Origin: Pegea sp. RAD2-039 | Taxonomy: Eukaryota > Chordata > Thaliacea > Salpida > Salpidae | Direction: 5' to 3' | Assembly: GCA_034620365.1 (NCBI GenBank) | Contig: JAQGEQ010000048.1 | Span: 1,364,001-1,428,000 of the forward strand | DNA: 64,000 nucleotides | In this document: piece by piece, positions 61,966 to 64,000 of the stretch | How the letters are laid out: each line of letters starts with the position of its first letter | How positions within the stretch are numbered: the first letter of the stretch is position 1 | Translations under genes and position numbers: made by a program | Notes under the pieces: generated by a model | Seen by the model: the letters and a program-made list of their open reading frames with translations, nothing else | Database searches by the model: none | What the model was told of the DNA's origin: nothing

Positions 61966-64000
61966 TTGTTGAGTTCATGTACAAAGCACTTATCTGCTCA
62001 ATAATTATTTTTGCTTGTTTAGTTTAGAAGTTGATGAACTAGTGAACTTTGAATAAATTGAAACTTTTTTATCTGCACTTTTTACTTACATCGTTATTTG
62101 TACTTTTTTCATAATCAATGTCGAACTTACAAGATTTATTTCACTCAAAAGAGAAATCATTGAATTTGATTTTATTGTAAATTTGTAGTTCAAGAAAAGT
62201 ATTGTGTTTACTGAAAATAGATGTTCTATATTTTGTGTTTTCAAATTTTCAATTTTGCTTCCTATTTTTGAATCTGCTGCTTCTTACATAAATCTGTAAA
62301 TTAATTCTTTTTATTAATTTTTTTTGATTTTTACAAATAATTTTCATTTTTTTCTTTGTTTTCTGCATGAAATCTCAATAGTTAGATCAATTATTCAAAA
62401 TTATAAAAATAAATCATTTTTAATTATTGCAGTTTGAAGTTTTATGTAGAAAAATTTAAACTAATTTTTTTGAAAATCATTTTGCAAAATATTCAAATCT
62501 TCTAAATGTAGATTAGTGCATGTAGTTAGGTGATTTTTAGGAATATTGGTTATTAATATCTTATTTTTGATTGGAAGTATCTTTGGTGGTTAAAACAGTT
62601 ATTTTAGAATTTCGTTTTTAATAGATATTCGGCCAAATAAATTTGTTGAGTTTGGAAAGCTGTTATCAGTGGTTTGATTTAAAAAACTTTTCTAAGAAAA
62701 TTATTGAGAAAAGTTTGCCCAATACTAAAAATTTGTTTTCTTCAGTGAATAATTAGAAACTCAACTTTTAAACGATTATCAACCAGTTTAATCACATGTA
62801 ATTATCTTTAATAGTAAATAAAAAAATTACGTAAAAGTAAACTTTAATAGAAAGATTTTTGTATCTTATTTGTGTTCATATATTCGAATTATTTTTAAAA
62901 ATCTTATAAATGAAACTTTTTCTAAAATTTGTTGTATATGTAGGTTGTAATGACCAATGATGTACATAAAAATAAAAATCTATACTTAACTAGAGTTAAA
63001 CGTTATATCTATTTCTAAAAATAAATAATAATTCATTTCTACCAGAAACATTCAGTTTTACTTCAAAAATTACATTGGCTTCATAAAATAATTGTTGAGA
63101 CTTCCCTTTTTATCCTTGGTGTCCTTCACAACAGTTTTCTTTGGGTTATCTGCCAAATATCTAAAGTCCTAATGGTCCAGGGTTGAAAATTGCTGGCTTT
63201 GGTGTTGAAAGAAAATATTTCTAAATTTTTTAATGCATAGAGATATGTAGGCAGGTAAAGTTTTCAGTAGCATATTTCCGACGTGTAAGAAAAAATAAAA
63301 GCAAAAACAACATAATATAGAAATTAATTAAATATATTTTAATTATTTATATTTTTTGTTATCTAATGACTAATCTAATTTATGATTCAAATAAAATTGA
63401 AAGATAATTTCATAAAAGCTACAAAAACTCTTAATAATGTTTGCAATCAGTACAATGTCAATATTATGAAAATTTGATATCACCAATGTTCAAGCAATTT
63501 GTAATTTGTTTTTATCTGTTTATGCAGCAAAATTAGGAAAAAAACATCTAAAATTAAAAGATCATCTTAACATTTTAATGATTATTGAAAGTTTTCAATT
63601 TAACAGAATAATAAACTAAAAAAGTTTTCTTTGAAGTTTTGCAAGATGCTAAGCTGAAATTACAGTGACCAAAACTGTAAGAAAAATCTTGTCACATCAT
63701 CAATTCTAAATCCATATAACATTTTTGGTTTTACAGCCGGTGACTGTCCTAATTTTATTTCTAATTACTCAATTAATTTCTTTTTGCAACTTACTTAAAC
63801 CTCATAAATCGAAAGTAGTAATTAGATAATTAACTGATAACAATCATAGAAAATCATAGATTCAAGCTTAGGACTGTAATTAAAATGTAAATCTAATATG
63901 TTTTTTTAAATCTCTTTTCTAAAATTCCAACATCTCTGGTAAAATATTTCATAATAGTTTAAGCATCCGCTTTTAAGTACTTTTAATGCCCTAGTTACCC
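61966..64000. other. 3' region of the riboflavin transporter and AT-rich DNA
   Basis: An AATAAA at 62052-62057, 87 bp after the stop, is a good polyadenylation signal candidate. Beyond that no gene, repeat or RNA feature can be supported up to the window end. Confidence 0.5.
62052..62057 (+). promoter_or_regulatory. Candidate poly(A) signal of the SLC52 gene
   Basis: AATAAA hexamer 87 bp downstream of the stop codon at 61965, the first canonical signal after the gene. Confidence 0.5.

Noticed and set aside
1-64000. tRNA and rRNA genes
   Set aside because: I looked for T-loop (GGTTCRA) and paired arms by eye and found none that form a cloverleaf; a covariance-model search would be needed to exclude them.

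Overview
This is a window of animal nuclear DNA. It is AT-rich by eye and carries spliced genes with GT-AG introns, most of them from about 50 bp to 1 kb. The gene set (reticulon, C2L-type calpain, SLC52 riboflavin transporter, cytosolic 5'-nucleotidase I, mitochondrial ACSS3, vacuolar ATPase A subunit, a rhodopsin-like receptor) fits a metazoan. I cannot name the species. An NADP-type hexameric glutamate dehydrogenase at the left edge points away from vertebrates and towards an invertebrate that kept this enzyme. All exon models were built by hand from splice signals and reading frame. Every complete model sums to a multiple of three with no internal stop.

Layout. 1-415 (-): first exons of the NADP-glutamate dehydrogenase, running off the left edge. 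2010-11675 (+): a 24-exon gene for a cell-surface protein of about 1342 residues, with a signal peptide, a cysteine-rich ectodomain built from sixteen small exons, a long Ser/Thr mucin-like stalk with an 11-residue repeat, and a divergent rhodopsin-like seven-helix domain. 12474-13862 (-): a single-exon PALB2-like beta-propeller protein. 14140-15699 (-): a single-exon amidophosphoribosyltransferase (PPAT). 15.7-24.8 kb: mostly featureless, with a LINE tail near 17.5 kb and a decayed coding stretch near 19.4-20.0 kb. 24843-30915 (-): reticulon. 32.6-34.2 kb (-): a broken non-LTR retrotransposon. 36235-39475 (+): ACSS3. 41259-44759 (-): V-ATPase subunit A. 48.3-49.2 kb (-): two possible orphan exons. 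49511-52986 (-): a short calpain. 54826-56487 (-): cytosolic 5'-nucleotidase I. 58769-61965 (+): riboflavin transporter. 62-64 kb: no gene seen.

Most genes are conserved single-copy housekeeping genes with no evident shared pathway, although PPAT, NT5C1 and the GDH all touch nucleotide or nitrogen metabolism. The outstanding item is the microexon-built mucin receptor at 2-11.7 kb. Its first fifteen introns all interrupt the frame at the same codon position and its fourteen internal small exons are all multiples of three, so exons can be skipped or shuffled without losing the frame that leads into the mucin stalk and the receptor domain.
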